Positions 28,128 through 37,371 of a stretch of DNA of 64,000 nt are shown piece by piece. The notes under the pieces were generated by a model. It did not search any database, had not been told where the DNA came from, and worked only from the letters and a program-made list of their open reading frames with translations. The stretch is taken from assembly GCF_002608565.1 (NCBI RefSeq), contig NZ_LIXM01000018.1, positions 1-64,000 of the forward strand, given 5' to 3'. Positions within the stretch are counted from its first letter, which is position 1. Each line of letters begins with the position of its first letter. Position numbers and translations under genes: made by a program. This DNA comes from Vibrio sp. PID17_43. GTDB taxonomy: Bacteria > Pseudomonadota > Gammaproteobacteria > Enterobacterales > Vibrionaceae.

Positions 28128-28419
28128 ATTTTTTGGCACTTTAGCGCTACAAATGACCAGTAAAGTTAGTATAATCCAAGTATTACCATAAGAAAAAGGT
28201 TGTAATAAAAAAGTAAATTTACCATGTTTACTTTTTGTCATGGCTTTGAATGAATAATGACGAATCGTCATTTTGCTCAAGCGGTAGAGAAAGCGCTCAT
28301 CTTGCCAATTCAACAAAGTAGGGTGAGGCGTTATTCCGTTTTAGCATTATCTAAAAAAATGGTCACGTGACCGATAAAATTTGCAGTCACACTGCATGCT
28401 TACATAGAGAGAAAAAACA
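28128..28419. promoter_or_regulatory. mshF-mshA intergenic control region with three inverted repeats
   Basis: This region has no ORF. Beyond the weak hairpin it holds three inverted repeats: AATGACGAATCGTCATT (28256-28272), GGTCACGTGACC (28361-28372, perfect) and TGCAGT-CAC-ACTGCA (28382-28396). The second abuts TAAAAT (28375-28380), a 5/6 match to a -10 element, and the third lies just downstream where a transcript would begin. No good -35 is seen, which suggests an activated promoter. In V. cholerae the mshB gene lies between mshF and mshA; here it does not. Confidence 0.6.
28208..28236. terminator. Candidate terminator after mshF
   Basis: AAAAAGTAAA (28208-28217) pairs with TTTACTTTTT (28227-28236) around a 9-nt loop. 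The stem is AT-rich and weak, but the T run and its position 80 nt after mshF fit partial termination before the pilin promoter. Confidence 0.45.
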
Positions 28420-28881
28420 ATGAAAAGACAAGGTGGTTTTACCCTTATCGAGTTGGTAGTGGTTATTGTGATCCTAGGCATTCTAGCGGTGACGGCAGCG
28501 CCACGTTTCCTTAACCTGCAAGATGATGCGCGTAACTCGACACTTGAAGGTCTGAAAGGTGCAATGGTTGGCGCGGCTGGCATTACTTATGGTAAAGCAG
28601 CTATTGCAGGTCAAGAGGGAGATACTGGTGCAATTTCAATTGGTACTAGCACTTTGAATCTAGTATGGGGTTATCCAGAAGCAACATCTCAAGCTCTTGG
28701 CTTGGTAGTTGATGGGTTGAGTGAGGATTGGGTTGTTAAAGGAACTCCTACAGATACAGTTATCCGTTTTGGTATTGATGGTTATTCAAAATCTTGTGTT
28801 AAATACACTGAAGGTACAGCGAACGATGCCGCTAAAGTGGAAGTTGTTATTCCAGGTGAGGGTGATACTGAGTGTGACTAA
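28420..28881 (+). CDS. mshA: MSHA major pilin MshA
   Basis: Type IV pilin subunit of the MSHA fibre. A short leader MKRQGG is cut before FTLIELVVVIVILGILAV, with Glu at mature position 5; the first 35 residues match V. cholerae MshA nearly exactly. The mature protein has 147 residues and a C-terminal disulphide loop between Cys126 and Cys152. The globular domain (about 45-153) is shorter and diverges strongly from the cholera pilin, as usual for this variable surface protein. A strong terminator follows at 28906, so the pilin message can be made in excess. It is the only full-length major-type pilin in the locus. Serines and threonines are frequent, leaving possible sites for the nearby PglL. 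Confidence 0.95.
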   Translation: MKRQGGFTLIELVVVIVILGILAVTAAPRFLNLQDDARNSTLEGLKGAMVGAAGITYGKAAIAGQEGDTGAISIGTSTLNLVWGYPEATSQALGLVVDGLSEDWVVKGTPTDTVIRFGIDGYSKSCVKYTEGTANDAAKVEVVIPGEGDTECD

Positions 28882-28905
28882 CCCTTAGTTAAACTAAATT
28901 GGTTG

Positions 28906-28929
28906 AGGCCAGCCAGTCTGGCCTTTTTT
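28906..28929 (+). terminator. Strong terminator directly after mshA
   Basis: AGGCCAG (28906-28912) pairs with CTGGCCT (28918-28924), loop CCAGT, then six T. It lies 25 nt after mshA and inside what would be the N-terminal extension of the next ORF, which supports the later start for that gene. Confidence 0.92.
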
Positions 28930-28961
28930 CCCAAGTTCTGGTTAATCTCGGAATACTGAAT

Positions 28962-29195
28962 ATGCGTAAACCCTCCGGTTTGAGCTCCGTTGAGTTCGTT
29001 GTTGTTTTAATCCTCCTCGGTGTGGTTGGCTATGTGGTATTACCAAGATTTATCAGTTTTGAATCTGAGCAGGTTGAGGCGCAGTGGGAAGTCACTAAGC
29101 AAAAAGCACAACATGTTTCGGAATCGCTGAGTAACAAAAAAACTTACGATCGTATTGAGGAAGAGCTTGAACGCGCAAAAGGTGAGCGTCACTAG
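28962..29195 (+). CDS. Mini type IV pilin-like protein
   Basis: A 77-residue protein with a prepilin N-terminus: leader MRKPSG, then LSSVEFVVVLILLGVVGYVV with the conserved Glu at mature position 5. After the hydrophobic helix and LPRF, as in MshA, comes only about 40 strongly charged residues (QWEVTKQKAQHVSES...IEEELERAKGERH) with helical, coiled-coil character and no beta domain or cysteine. The start is the ATG at 28962; an upstream reading frame runs through the mshA terminator. I do not recognise a named family. It could be a shortened minor pilin or a decayed duplicate of mshA that kept an open frame. It occupies a place with no gene in the cholera order mshA-mshC. Confidence 0.65.
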   Translation: MRKPSGLSSVEFVVVLILLGVVGYVVLPRFISFESEQVEAQWEVTKQKAQHVSESLSNKKTYDRIEEELERAKGERH

Positions 29196-29296
29196 CAGCG
29201 AGCGGTTGCGATTTGCATGCGTGCTCACACTTCATGCTTAAACCTTATAAGCCTATCATTATCCTCAATATTTCATCGTATACTTACTTCGCTTGT

Positions 29297-29314
29297 CCTA
29301 AGCCTAAGCCTAAG
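29297..29314 (+). repeat. Three tandem CCTAAG hexamers before mshC
   Basis: CCTAAG is repeated three times without interruption (29297-29314). The last copy runs into TAAGG, the ribosome site of mshC. Gain or loss of a unit would not alter any protein. Confidence 0.75.
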
Positions 29315-29322
29315 GTTGGGTT

Positions 29323-29805
29323 ATGAAAATTCGCAGCTCTGCATTAGGGTTCACGCTGATGGAATTGATCCTCGTGATCGTCCTCCTTTCTATTCTCTCG
29401 CTTTACGCGGCCAGTCGCTTTATTGGTACGGCCAGTATTTCCGCCTACGCATTACAAGAGCAAGCCATCTCGGTTATTCGCCAAGTGCAGATTAACCGTA
29501 TGCAATCCAACATTGACGGTGAGGATGATAACTTTATCCTCCAAGTCTCCAGTTCGTGTATTGGCTCTAAGACCGCATGTGAATTGAGTAGCAGCCAACG
29601 TGAATCACGCAGTGATTATGTGGCAGACCCGAAAGCGGTGTTTAGTTTGAGTGGGGCGTTCTCTCCAATTAAATTTGACTTATTAGGTAACCCTCAAGGC
29701 GTCAGTGCTGGTGTTTCTATTCTGATAGAAGATAAAAATGGCGGTAGCCGTTGCCGTGTTGATATCAACAGTCAAGGGTATGTGTCAGAGGGAGCCTGTT
29801 CATGA
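29323..29805 (+). CDS. mshC: MSHA minor pilin MshC
   Basis: GspH/FimT-type minor pilin expected at the pilus tip or initiation complex. The leader MKIRSSALG is cut before FTLMELILVIVLLSILSL, with Glu at mature position 5. The 160-residue protein has a C-terminal cysteine-containing beta domain. The ATG is preceded by TAAGG. It overlaps mshD by 4 bp and begins the minor-pilin series C-D-O-P found in V. cholerae. Confidence 0.9.
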   Translation: MKIRSSALGFTLMELILVIVLLSILSLYAASRFIGTASISAYALQEQAISVIRQVQINRMQSNIDGEDDNFILQVSSSCIGSKTACELSSSQRESRSDYVADPKAVFSLSGAFSPIKFDLLGNPQGVSAGVSILIEDKNGGSRCRVDINSQGYVSEGACS

Positions 29806-30425
29806 CGCGTCTAAACATGAAGCGCTTAATCCTGAAACGCTTAAGCAATAAAAGACTGAAGAGCCAAGGCGGCATGACCTTGATTGAAATGGTGATCGCC
29901 ATCGTGCTGATGGGCATTGCGATGATCGCTTACACCTCCTTCTTGGTACCGCAACTGCGTGATTCTGCGACACCACACTACCAAGCTCGCGCGGCGGCAT
30001 TGGCACAAGGTGTTATGTCTCAGATCTTAGCGCGTGGCTTTGATAATCATAGCGATTTTGATGGTGGTTTAATTCGTTGTAGTGAAAACGGTGCGCCGAG
30101 CTGTACTGCGCCGGATGACTTAGGGCCGGATAGCGGGGAAACGCTGCCAAGCCACTTTAATGATGCGGATGACTATATCGGCTGTTGGAGCACGCCAATC
30201 ACAGCCAGCCAATGTATTGGCGAGAGTCGCGGTAACATTAGCGATGTCTTAGGTGAAGACAGCAAAGACAGCTATCGTAATTTCCGTGTCGAAGTGGCGG
30301 TTGCTTACGATGACCTCACAGGCACTCCGCCTAATGGCGTAACGAACTACAAAAAAGTGACGGTGACGATATTCTCCAGTAACACGCAGCCGCTATCGCT
30401 GAGCGGGATTAGAGGAAACTACTGA
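29802..30425 (+). CDS. mshD: MSHA minor pilin MshD
   Basis: Minor pilin with an unusually long basic leader of 24 residues ending KSQGG, cut before MTLIEMVIAIVLMGIAMI with Glu at mature position 5. Note Met rather than Phe at mature position 1. It has paired cysteines around 88/96 and 128/137. The first ATG overlaps the mshC stop; an internal ATG at 29817 would give a shorter leader. It resembles the PilV/GspI slot of other systems by position, which is inference. Confidence 0.88.
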   Translation: MTRLNMKRLILKRLSNKRLKSQGGMTLIEMVIAIVLMGIAMIAYTSFLVPQLRDSATPHYQARAAALAQGVMSQILARGFDNHSDFDGGLIRCSENGAPSCTAPDDLGPDSGETLPSHFNDADDYIGCWSTPITASQCIGESRGNISDVLGEDSKDSYRNFRVEVAVAYDDLTGTPPNGVTNYKKVTVTIFSSNTQPLSLSGIRGNY

Positions 30426-31156
30426 TGAACGCACGTGGTTTTACTTTAATTGAAATGATCGCCACGATTGTGATCGGCAGCTTTATTATGCTCGGCATTG
30501 CCGGCTATGTGCAGTTAGGCATGAAAGGCTATGCCGATTCAATAGATCGCCAACGTTTACAAACTCAAGCCCAATTTGTGTTGGAAAAGATGTCGCGTGA
30601 GATTCGTCATGCGGTGCCCAACAGTTTTTATGAACCTAACGGTACCACCAACTGTTTAGCGTTTGTCCCTATCGAGTATTCTGGTTTTTACACTCTGAAT
30701 GGTCAGGACTTGGAATTCTTATTAGGTAATGATACGGCGCGAACGGTAATGCCTAAAGACAGTTGGTTGGTCATTAATCCAAGCCGTTATGACGATCTGT
30801 TGCCATCTTCACCGCAGAGCTATTCTGTAAGTCTACTTTCCAAAGACGATGGGGTGTTTAAGGTAAATGGCGCAGCCGATAGCATTGATAGCTCCTCTAT
30901 CTCGAGCCGTCATTATGTTTACCAGGAGAGCGCACAGATAACCTACTGCTTGGACAACAATCAGGTGACTCGCCAAGATGCGGCGTTTCCAGATCCGGTG
31001 ATCGTTGCTGAAAATGTCGATACTGCGGCAAGTCGAATGTATTACAAAGAACCAACGCTCCAACGTGGTGGTTTAGTACACATCAATCTCGAGTTTGTCC
31101 AAGATGGCGAGCGCAGTGTTTACCAACAAGACGTGCAGGTGCTCAATGTTCCATAG
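30425..31156 (+). CDS. mshO: MSHA minor pilin MshO
   Basis: PilW/GspJ-like minor pilin. The leader MNARG is cut before FTLIEMIATIVIGSFIMLGI, with Glu at mature position 5, and the mature protein has about 238 residues, the largest of the minor pilins here, as expected for the GspJ/PilW slot. Start and stop overlap both neighbours (1 bp with mshD, 11 bp with mshP). Confidence 0.9.
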   Translation: MNARGFTLIEMIATIVIGSFIMLGIAGYVQLGMKGYADSIDRQRLQTQAQFVLEKMSREIRHAVPNSFYEPNGTTNCLAFVPIEYSGFYTLNGQDLEFLLGNDTARTVMPKDSWLVINPSRYDDLLPSSPQSYSVSLLSKDDGVFKVNGAADSIDSSSISSRHYVYQESAQITYCLDNNQVTRQDAAFPDPVIVAENVDTAASRMYYKEPTLQRGGLVHINLEFVQDGERSVYQQDVQVLNVP

Positions 31157-31580
31157 CAGAAAACAACAAGGCAATGTCTTAATCGTTGTGCTGTTCGTCA
31201 TTATTGTGATGGGCTTCTTGGCTTCGTCATTAATGCGTGTGAATTGGTCGAACCAAAGCACACTCACGCGAGAATTTTTAGGAACCAAAGCGTGGTTTAT
31301 TGCCCAATCTGCCAATGAGTGGGCACTGACTCAGCTTTACCCATTAAATACCCCAAAGCCCGATGTTGCTAGGTTATGTTTAAGCCAAGTCAGTGGCGCA
31401 ACGCCGAATGTGACACAGGGAACGGGGTGTCAGCTAAAAACGATAACATGTTCAACGATCGGTACCTTTAATCCAGGTACTTCTGAAGCGGAATCCCTCT
31501 TTAAGGTACAAGCGACAGCGATTTGTGGCTCCGGGGTGATACAGGTACAGCGCCAGCAAGAGATATGGGTTAGGGAGTAA
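31146..31580 (+). CDS. mshP: MSHA minor pilin-like protein MshP
   Basis: PilX/GspK-type minor pilin. The N-terminus MFHSRKQQG-NVLIVVLFVIIVMGFL keeps the leader and hydrophobic helix but lacks Glu at mature position 5 (Val instead), a known trait of GspK, which caps the pilin series at the tip. The ATG at 31146 gives 144 residues and puts the leader in register; an in-frame upstream start at 31095 would add 17 residues ahead of it. It overlaps mshO by 11 bp and is followed by mshQ after 5 bp. Confidence 0.88.
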   Translation: MFHSRKQQGNVLIVVLFVIIVMGFLASSLMRVNWSNQSTLTREFLGTKAWFIAQSANEWALTQLYPLNTPKPDVARLCLSQVSGATPNVTQGTGCQLKTITCSTIGTFNPGTSEAESLFKVQATAICGSGVIQVQRQQEIWVRE

Positions 31581-31585
31581 AAATA

Positions 31586-34500
31586 ATGAAAAAGTTGTTC
31601 AAAGTCGTCACGCTGATGTTGTTAGTTAGTGCATCTAGCTTAACGTATGGGCAGCCATCTTTAGGAATATGTGAAATTCAAACGAATAGTCAGTTTTCAG
31701 TTGGCTTTACTGTGACCGGAAGTGATGCGTTCCAAGCCGTGTACTTTGAGCACAGTGGGAACCATGCTGATGAGGTTGTTTGGTATACACAAAGCAAGAA
31801 AAGTGACACTGATAGTAAGATATACCACTTTAATGAACAGCACCTGACAAGTGGTCAAGTCTATGAAATAAAAATATTTCATGATGCGAAGAGCAATAAC
31901 CTATCAAAGTACTATCGACGAATTCAGGGTCAATCTCGCTGGCAATTGATTGGTACGATGAATAAGGCGATGAAGCACGGTAAGTTAAGTGTTTATGCAA
32001 ATGGTACAGATATCTCTGGGGGACATTGTGACCCTAATGCCACCGAACCTCCTCTAACGGATCTGCCTGATTACGTCTGTGAAGTATTTCCAGAGCCAAT
32101 CCAAGGATGGAGAGGTTCGACAAGCACTCTAAATATCTCCAACGATAGCGCTCGAGCCTTAGGGTGGTCTGAAGAATATAAGACTTACCCTGATAATATC
32201 TATCGTTATCAACAAAGTGGGTCTAGTAGCCGTGCTTGGGACAATATTCGAGTGGGTTTCGATATCGGTACTGAGCCTTGGCCGCTCTACGAGAACCCAG
32301 CAGTGGAAATCTGTGATGGCTTAGGATGTTTTCCTAAAAATGGACGTTCAGCTTCTGACCAGACTGCTGGCGATGATGGGCTTACCGAAGCGAGAAAAGT
32401 GAAAGCGCCAGCAGAGTTTACCCCAAACTTTGGTCGCTTTGACTTACACGTCAGCTCTGACCTTATAGGGAGCGGCGATCAAGCTCGACCTGAAATAGAG
32501 TCGATTTGTGATGATAATCCGGATATTTGTCGTTATGAGTACAATGGTGATAATCGGCTTAAAGTCAACGTTCTGAGCAGTTTAAGTCGTTTGGAGATCA
32601 ATAACCCAGGTGATAATCCGTTATTTGACGAACTGACGATTGAGCTTGCTAATGGCATACAAATTGGGGAATTAGAAATATCAAATGGTCGTAATGTTGT
32701 ATTTAAAACATTAGATAATTCAGCGATCACTCTAGGTACATGGAAAGAGAACACGGGAGATACCAAGTACTCATTTGGTCTGAACTCCATAATAAATATC
32801 TCGTCATCATTTGTTATGAGCAATCCTATGGATCTTGCGAATAACAATAGTGTTTTGTTTTACGCGCCGACAGCAAGCGTTCGCTTTCAAACCAAAACTA
32901 ATGAGTTCTATGGCTACATTTTGGCGAAGGAAGTGAAATTTGAGAACCCGATAACGATTTATGGTGCTGTTACGTCTCAAGATTTAACGATGAGAAACCG
33001 TGTCGTGATTCAAAAACCGAATTACTCCTGTCCTTTTACCCCAATTGAGGATGGAAATTTTTTTGTAGAGCCTCAATGGCAATATGGTTTGACCTGTGAT
33101 CGAATTCCTGTCGAATTTAAACTGCTAGATGAGCAAGGTGAATATATTGAATCCAATGCGAGTTTCTATCCTACCGTCAGTGGCGATCAAGGTACTTCAT
33201 GGTGTGAGTCTGCGGTAGGCGCTGATTGTGGCGTGACGAGTGCAAACTTGAGCAGTGGACGCAAAACCTTGTATCTATCAACCACCGACATTGGCAAGTT
33301 GCAAATTGGAGCGACTTATGAGTCAAAGCCGTATTCTGGGGGGGAAGTGGAGTTTGTTCCCTATAAGCTTCATGCTCAACTGAGCCCTGTTGAAATGATT
33401 GCTGGGCGAGCTGTCAATGTTGAAGTGAAAGCCTTGGCTTGCCGTGGTGAACAGGCAACGGCAATAAAGGGTTATAACCAAAATATTGTACTGAGTGAGG
33501 ATAGCTTCAACTTAAAGAGTCCTGCTAGCGGGAAGTTATACGACTTTGATTCTTCAGACTTGCTCTTTAAGAATGGTGTCGCATCGACCGTCGTGTCTTG
33601 GAGTGATGTAGGGCATGCGCGTGTCGCGTTTGAAGATAAGGCCTTCGACTGTCGTCAATACCAAGAGGCTGAAGATAGTGGTATTTATTGCCCTATTGAT
33701 GGTGGCGTGTTGAAAGGTGAGTTCAGTATTAAGTCTCGCCCTTGGAAAATCGCGGCTTGTAATATCATGGCCACAAAAGATGGAAAACACAATCCTGCCA
33801 GTCAAGTAGGCGGTGAGGGCTTTATCCCATCATCAGAAAGCTTTAGTGTGACGTATAAGCCTGTTGTTCATAGTGACGGCAAAGGTAATGCAAACACTGT
33901 TTGTGATTATCCTGTCACACAAAACTATTTTTCGGATGCAGATGTCAGTGCGCCATTGAATACGGAGTTTTCAGTCGCGTATCCATCAACAGGAGATATC
34001 GCCAATTTAGCTGGTGGGCAGCACTTAGCTTTCAGTAAGGAAGAGGCAAAATCAGGAAAGGCGGTTGAATACGTTTGGAATGAAGTGGGGTCGTTGAACT
34101 TAAAAACAAAAACGACTTATCTTGAAATGTCGTTAGATGAAGATAATGCCACGATTGGGCGCTTTTACCCGAAATACTTCCAAGTGAAAGGCAGTGCTTG
34201 GATTTACCCTGACGGTCAAAACTTTGCTTATATGGGGCAGCCTTTTGATGGCGTTTCGTACTCTGTTGAGGCATTGAACGCTAATGAAGGTTCACTAAAA
34301 AACTATGCGCTCTTTGAGTCTGCGAATCAAGCGATGTTTAACATTGATGAGCTAAGTCCATTAAGTGAACGGTTCGATGCGCCGGACTCTACAGCACGCT
34401 GGGGGTTGGTAGATAAATCCCAAAGTATTGGTGATTTCACGATAAGTGGTAATTCGCTTTGCGGGGTGGATTCTGCAAATAGAAAGCAAGGTAGCGCATG

Positions 34501-35137
34501 TTGGATTAAAGACTTCTCTAAGATCCACGAGCCTAAAGGATATGCTGATGGGCCATACAACACGAATACTGGCGGAGACGCCTCCCACATTGGATTGGTG
34601 TACGGGAATAATGCCGATCCAGCTTCATATTTGAATGAGGGGGAGATCCGTGATTCGAGGTTAATTAAGCAACCCGATATCCGCTTTGGTCGAGTTAACT
34701 TATCTGATGCGGGCGAAAAACAAGGCACAGATACGGTGATTCACATTCCACTTCGAATCGAGTATTGGAATGGTAGTCGATTCACTCTCAATTTAGATGA
34801 TAGCCAGACTCGTGTTCTCGGCGATAAAGCGAAACAAGTGCACATGTGGCCAACGGGAGACGATGTTAAGCAGGCTGATGTTGAATTAAGCGCGGGTGGT
34901 CAGGTTATTTCTGGGCGTTCGCGTTCTATCGAAGCGCAACAGGTGGAGTCAAACCGCCAACAGACTCGTGTGTGGCTTAATCTCGATCTAAGTGGTAACG
35001 ACTTACCATGGCTCAAATACAACTGGGATAAAGAGCAAGCCGGAGAGGAGAACCCATCGTCAGTGGTTACCTTTGGTATTCACCGTGGCAATGACCGCGT
35101 GATTTATCGTGGTGAACCGGGTATAACCGGACAATGA
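31586..35137 (+). CDS. mshQ: MSHA large secreted protein MshQ
   Basis: A 1183-residue exported protein with signal peptide MKKLFKVVTLMLLVSASSLTYG. Residues 20-150 form a beta-rich domain, about 300-490 is a repetitive beta region (LEISNGRNVVFKTLDNSAIT, SVLFYAPTASVRFQ) resembling a solenoid, and the long C-terminal part from about 500 corresponds to the DUF6701-type region of MshQ. Many cysteines are present, consistent with periplasmic disulphides. There is no membrane anchor at the C-terminus. Its position after the minor pilins parallels PilY1, the tip adhesin of other type IVa pili, so a tip adhesin role is a reasonable inference. No PilY1 beta-propeller or calcium site is recognised. Confidence 0.9.
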   Translation: MKKLFKVVTLMLLVSASSLTYGQPSLGICEIQTNSQFSVGFTVTGSDAFQAVYFEHSGNHADEVVWYTQSKKSDTDSKIYHFNEQHLTSGQVYEIKIFHDAKSNNLSKYYRRIQGQSRWQLIGTMNKAMKHGKLSVYANGTDISGGHCDPNATEPPLTDLPDYVCEVFPEPIQGWRGSTSTLNISNDSARALGWSEEYKTYPDNIYRYQQSGSSSRAWDNIRVGFDIGTEPWPLYENPAVEICDGLGCFPKNGRSASDQTAGDDGLTEARKVKAPAEFTPNFGRFDLHVSSDLIGSGDQARPEIESICDDNPDICRYEYNGDNRLKVNVLSSLSRLEINNPGDNPLFDELTIELANGIQIGELEISNGRNVVFKTLDNSAITLGTWKENTGDTKYSFGLNSIINISSSFVMSNPMDLANNNSVLFYAPTASVRFQTKTNEFYGYILAKEVKFENPITIYGAVTSQDLTMRNRVVIQKPNYSCPFTPIEDGNFFVEPQWQYGLTCDRIPVEFKLLDEQGEYIESNASFYPTVSGDQGTSWCESAVGADCGVTSANLSSGRKTLYLSTTDIGKLQIGATYESKPYSGGEVEFVPYKLHAQLSPVEMIAGRAVNVEVKALACRGEQATAIKGYNQNIVLSEDSFNLKSPASGKLYDFDSSDLLFKNGVASTVVSWSDVGHARVAFEDKAFDCRQYQEAEDSGIYCPIDGGVLKGEFSIKSRPWKIAACNIMATKDGKHNPASQVGGEGFIPSSESFSVTYKPVVHSDGKGNANTVCDYPVTQNYFSDADVSAPLNTEFSVAYPSTGDIANLAGGQHLAFSKEEAKSGKAVEYVWNEVGSLNLKTKTTYLEMSLDEDNATIGRFYPKYFQVKGSAWIYPDGQNFAYMGQPFDGVSYSVEALNANEGSLKNYALFESANQAMFNIDELSPLSERFDAPDSTARWGLVDKSQSIGDFTISGNSLCGVDSANRKQGSACWIKDFSKIHEPKGYADGPYNTNTGGDASHIGLVYGNNADPASYLNEGEIRDSRLIKQPDIRFGRVNLSDAGEKQGTDTVIHIPLRIEYWNGSRFTLNLDDSQTRVLGDKAKQVHMWPTGDDVKQADVELSAGGQVISGRSRSIEAQQVESNRQQTRVWLNLDLSGNDLPWLKYNWDKEQAGEENPSSVVTFGIHRGNDRVIYRGEPGITGQ

Positions 35138-35202
35138 CCATCGTCGGTTTCTTGCGTTAAGTAAGGAAACTGCAAGAAATTGAGGCTTTCTGCTCATGTT
35201 TA

Positions 35203-35241
35203 TGTACCAATGCCTTGCTGTGACAGCGAGGCATTGGTACA
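35203..35241 (+). terminator. Long hairpin after mshQ, candidate terminator or RNA element
   Basis: TGTACCAATGCCTTGCT (35203-35219) pairs with AGCGAGGCATTGGTACA (35225-35241), 17 bp with one G-U, loop GTGAC. Only a short T run follows (TTTAGGG), so it is not a textbook Rho-independent terminator. A weaker stem, TTTCTTGC / GCAAGAAA (35148-35155 with 35172-35179), lies before it. Confidence 0.6.
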
Positions 35242-35280
35242 TTTAGGGCAATTTTTGTCTTCTAAATTTTTGCAGGATGA

Positions 35281-36333
<1,053 letters not shown>

Positions 36334-36340
36334 AGTGTCC

Positions 36341-36365
36341 GGCGAAGCCTAATTTTGGCTTCGCC
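36341..36365 (+). terminator. Hairpin between mreB and mreC
   Basis: GGCGAAGCC (36341-36349) pairs perfectly with GGCTTCGCC (36357-36365), loop TAATTTT. The T tract after it is interrupted (TTCATTT), suggesting partial termination that would lower mreC/D expression relative to mreB. Confidence 0.65.
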
Positions 36366-36480
36366 TTCATTTCCGCTCTCTGTAATTTCAATCTGCTCCA
36401 TTCCTGGTTCGGGTTAAGCCGTATCACCAGGTTGCCAAGTAAGGCTCAATAATCATGGAAGCAATCAGGTCAAAAACAAG

Positions 36481-37371
36481 ATGAAACCGATTTTTGGCAG
36501 AGGTCTGTCTCTGCAATTGCGTCTGTTTTTTGCTGTCATCGTGTCGGCAAGCTTAATGCTGGCGGATAGTCGTCTAGATACGTTTTCCAACGTCCGATAC
36601 CTATTGAACAGTATGGTTGCGCCTATTCAGTACGCAGCAAACTTGCCTCGTAGCATGTTTGATGGTCTATTCGAGCGTCTTAATTCTCACCAAGCTTTGA
36701 TTGAAGACAACCGTAACTTGAAGCGAGAAGTACTTCGCCTCAAAAGTGAGCTCGTCTTGCTTAGCCAATACAAAGAAGAAAACCAACGTCTGCGTAAATT
36801 ACTTGGTTCTTCGTTTGTCCGCGATGAAAAGAAAGTCGTCACTGAGGTGATGGCGGTTGATACCTCGCCATATCGTCACCAAGTGGTGATTGATAAAGGT
36901 CGTATCGATGGCGTTTACGTTGGTCAGCCCGTGATTAACGAGAAAGGCATTGTTGGTCAGGTCACGTTTGTTGCCGCACATAACGCGCGGGTACTGTTGT
37001 TAACAGACGCGAAGAATGCGATCCCGGTACAGGTGATCCGCAATGATATCCGCGTTATCGCATCGGGTAACGGCGAAGTGGACGAGATCCAACTTGAGCA
37101 TATTCCAACCAGTACCGATATCCAAGTCGGTGATTTGTTGGTGACCTCTGGTCTTGGGGGGATTTACCCAGAAGGGTATCCGGTCGCCAATGTCACATCT
37201 GTGGCTCATGATCCGCGCCAAGAATTTGCCTCGATCAAAGCTGAGCCGGTGGTGGAGTTTGATCGTTTGAGATATCTACTGTTGATCTGGCCGAATGAAG
37301 ATCGCCAGCACAAAGTATTGCAGTCCAATGTGGAAGAAGGTTCAGAGCAAGAGGTAACCGATGGCCAATAG
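36481..37371 (+). CDS. mreC: Rod-shape-determining protein MreC
   Basis: Bitopic inner-membrane protein of the elongasome that links MreB to the wall-synthesis enzymes PBP2/RodA. A membrane span lies at about 11-28, a periplasmic coiled coil at about 66-100 (IEDNRNLKREVLRLKSELVL), and the beta-barrel MreC domain follows (GRIDGVYVGQPVINEKGIVG). The 296-residue length is in the usual range. It overlaps mreD by 11 bp. Confidence 0.97.
   Translation: MKPIFGRGLSLQLRLFFAVIVSASLMLADSRLDTFSNVRYLLNSMVAPIQYAANLPRSMFDGLFERLNSHQALIEDNRNLKREVLRLKSELVLLSQYKEENQRLRKLLGSSFVRDEKKVVTEVMAVDTSPYRHQVVIDKGRIDGVYVGQPVINEKGIVGQVTFVAAHNARVLLLTDAKNAIPVQVIRNDIRVIASGNGEVDEIQLEHIPTSTDIQVGDLLVTSGLGGIYPEGYPVANVTSVAHDPRQEFASIKAEPVVEFDRLRYLLLIWPNEDRQHKVLQSNVEEGSEQEVTDGQ

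Noticed and set aside
28131..28150. Possible sigma-54 promoter after mshF (TTGGCACTTTAGCGCT)
   Set aside because: The GG-N10-GC spacing is not met; the -12 part does not align with TTGC.
28899..28961. N-terminal extension of the mini-pilin reading frame
   Set aside because: It runs through the mshA terminator hairpin and would place 21 residues before the prepilin leader; the ATG at 28962 gives a proper leader.
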